Origin: Maribacter aestuarii
GTDB lineage: Bacteria; Bacteroidota; Bacteroidia; Flavobacteriales; Flavobacteriaceae
Assembly: GCF_027474845.2 (NCBI RefSeq)
Contig: NZ_CP107031.2
Location: forward strand, 3,425,001 to 3,489,000
Direction: 5' to 3'
Length of the DNA stretch: 64,000 nt
Made by a program: the position numbers and the translations under genes. This document shows positions 62,430 through 64,000 of this stretch, piece after piece (the stretch's first letter is position 1; each line of letters starts with the position of its first letter). The notes below the pieces were generated by a model that made no database searches, was not told the DNA's origin, and was given only the letters and a program-made list of their open reading frames with translations.

Positions 62430-64000
62430 TTAAATTTTTAGGGTTTCCCCCAAAATTAGATCCATTTCGTTAATCAATTGATTCACGTTCTGCCGATTGA
62501 AATAAAGAGGTGGTTTTATTTTTAGCACATTGTCGTATGGGCCGTCCGTACTGACCAGTATGTGGTTGTCCCTTAATCGATTCTTTAGGATATTAGCCAA
62601 CTTGGTGCCGGGAGCTCTGTGCTGGTCCAATAGCTCGACGCCTAAAAATAGACCTTCGCCACGAACATCGGCAACTTCTTGATAGTTCTTGACCAAAGTT
62701 TTGAGTTCGTCCTTTAAATATTTTCCAACTAAACGAGCCTGCTCTTGCAGGTTCTCTGTTTCTATTACATCCAAAACGGCTTCACCAATAGCACAGGAAA
62801 CAGGATTGCCGCCAAATGAACTAAAGAACTCCATACCATTGTCAAAGCTATCCGAGATTTCCGTTGTGGTAACTACAGCACCAATGGGGTGCCCATTTCC
62901 CATTGGTTTACCCAGAATAACCATGTCCGGAACAACGTCATACATTTCATATCCCCAAAAGAAAGCTCCTAAACGACCAAACCCAACTTGTACTTCATCA
63001 CTTATACAAATCCCACCTTGCGCCCTTATTTTAGGATAAATTTTATTTAAATAGTTCCTTGGTAGTGGTACCTGACCACCGCAGCCCACAATGGGTTCGG
63101 CTATGAAGGCGGCAATTTCACCCTCATTTTCTGTAATCCTTGAGAAGGTCTCTTTTACAAAGTGAGCAGCTGCGTCGTTTTCATTTTTAAAACCAGATTC
63201 AAACACCTTGGGCAAAGGAGCCTCCACAATATTATTTGCTTTTCCGCTTCCTCCTTTATGGTTGTATTTGTAATGACTGATATCTATACCATTTTGGGTA
63301 TTTCCATGATAGCCATGTTCCAGCACCATTATTTTTTTCTTTTTGGTATGTGCCTTTGCCATTCTAATGGCCAAGTCGGTTGCTGCGCTCCCGGAATTCA
63401 CAAAGAATACCTTATTCAAAGAAGGGGGGAGTTTTGCCAACAGCTTTTCGGAGTATGACAAAAATTCATCATAAAGGTACCTTGTATTGGTATTCAGCCT
63501 GGCCAATGTCCGCTGCCCTGCCTCCACTACCTTCGGATGACAATGTCCCACTTGCATGATATTATTGTAGGCGTCCAAAAAGGTATTTCCGTTTGTGTCA
63601 TACATGTACTGAAAGGCGGACCTTGACATTTGAATGGGATGGCTGTAACTCATGGAAAGCGCCCCGCTGAAATTTCTCTTCCGCTGTACAAGTTGTTTCT
63701 CCAAATCTTGTTTTTGCGTCTTTTCAAAGCTGCAGGCTGCTCTTAATGTATCTTTCGCGAGGATTGGATTTATTTGAATCCATTTTCGAAGTAAATCCCA
63801 CGCGGGCTTTTCACTGATTGTTATATATTCCGAATTTGGCTTCTGTTTTTTGGCATGTGCTGAATTGCATACACTAGTGCTAAGACGGGCCGCAATTAGA
63901 TAGTAAAGGGCATCGATTTCATGAACGAGTAGGGGATAATAGGAATGGTATGTTTGAATGATAACGGCGGCTACCTTTAACGGCTCTTCCTTGCCCATAA
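62430..64000 (-). CDS. APH-class III aminotransferase fusion (5' end cut by window)
   Basis: At least 522 codons are visible and the frame stays open past 64000, so the N-terminus is missing. The first 90 visible residues (VAAVIIQTYHSYYPLLVHEIDALYYL) look like the tail of an aminoglycoside phosphotransferase/choline-kinase domain. The rest is a class III PLP aminotransferase with FVNSGSAATDLAIRMA, LEHGYHGNT, SDEVQVGFGRLG, and the PLP lysine in ILGKPMGNGHPIGAV. In animals the equivalent partners are hydroxylysine or ethanolamine kinase and their phospho-lyases (PHYKPL/ETNPPL). A combined kinase and phospho-lyase acting on ethanolamine or hydroxylysine is therefore an inference from the fusion. 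Confidence 0.85.
   Translation of the reverse strand, partial: MGKEEPLKVAAVIIQTYHSYYPLLVHEIDALYYLIAARLSTSVCNSAHAKKQKPNSEYITISEKPAWDLLRKWIQINPILAKDTLRAACSFEKTQKQDLEKQLVQRKRNFSGALSMSYSHPIQMSRSAFQYMYDTNGNTFLDAYNNIMQVGHCHPKVVEAGQRTLARLNTNTRYLYDEFLSYSEKLLAKLPPSLNKVFFVNSGSAATDLAIRMAKAHTKKKKIMVLEHGYHGNTQNGIDISHYKYNHKGGSGKANNIVEAPLPKVFESGFKNENDAAAHFVKETFSRITENEGEIAAFIAEPIVGCGGQVPLPRNYLNKIYPKIRAQGGICISDEVQVGFGRLGAFFWGYEMYDVVPDMVILGKPMGNGHPIGAVVTTTEISDSFDNGMEFFSSFGGNPVSCAIGEAVLDVIETENLQEQARLVGKYLKDELKTLVKNYQEVADVRGEGLFLGVELLDQHRAPGTKLANILKNRLRDNHILVSTDGPYDNVLKIKPPLYFNRQNVNQLINEMDLILGETLKI

Overview
The window looks like chromosome from a marine-type member of the Flavobacteriaceae (Bacteroidota). It is AT-rich and has few Shine-Dalgarno motifs. 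Gene sets typical of the family are present: FtsK-DgkA-Tpx, an Lrp-linked methionine gamma-lyase-type enzyme, DUF3667, a GldL-like membrane protein, class II IlvC, GapN, a GH16 lipoprotein, and an APH/class III aminotransferase fusion. No tRNA, rRNA, prophage, CRISPR array or complete insertion sequence was recognised. The species cannot be named from the sequence alone.

Layout. 0-5 kb (minus): ftsK (C-terminal end cut by the window), dgkA, tpx, nhaC-type antiporter. 5-8.3 kb: PLP-dependent lyase divergent from an Lrp regulator, then dihydrolipoyl dehydrogenase. 8.3-20.6 kb: CDGSH protein, HGSNAT-like membrane acyltransferase, FMN reductase, pabB, tilS, dsbD, penicillin acylase, yifB/comM, DUF3667. 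20.8-24.9 kb (minus): MBL hydrolase coupled to a PAS protein, a Tat-exported aminotransferase, a GldL-like protein, and a small nuclease-fold protein behind a LytTR-like direct repeat. 25.1-28.6 kb: an NRAMP-fold transporter fused into a 5-oxoprolinase (pxpABC) operon. 28.9-42.7 kb: branched-chain amino acid block, with ilvD-ilvB-(methyltransferase)-ilvN-ilvC-gapN on plus converging on leuC-leuD-cimA/leuA-leuB on minus. 42.9-50 kb: unknown lipoprotein, recG, M1 peptidase, patatin. 50-58.5 kb: three disrupted genes (an OmpA-like protein, an alpha/beta hydrolase, tsaC/sua5) interspersed with an M20 peptidase, DsrE, uvrD and GH16. 58.5-64 kb: OmpA lipoprotein, GT2, HsdR_N-like protein, holA, DoxX, and an APH-aminotransferase fusion running off the end.

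Most notable. (1) recG carries an in-frame insert of about 149 codons encoding a complete DUF559/Vsr-like endonuclease domain. The insert is bounded by imperfect terminal inverted repeats, each containing a GC-rich hairpin, and lies in the loop between helicase motifs II and III. It looks like a mobile nuclease module tolerated inside a housekeeping helicase. (2) The NRAMP-like protein of the pxp operon lacks the canonical metal-binding residues in TM1 and TM6, suggesting a non-metal or altered substrate. (3) The 'leuA' of the leu cluster belongs to the Leptospira-type citramalate synthase clade and keeps the residues tied to pyruvate specificity, so isoleucine may be made from pyruvate. (4) Two genes, one of them the normally essential tsaC/sua5, are each out of frame by exactly one A in an A-tract. 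This means either sequencing undercalls or slippage-dependent expression.
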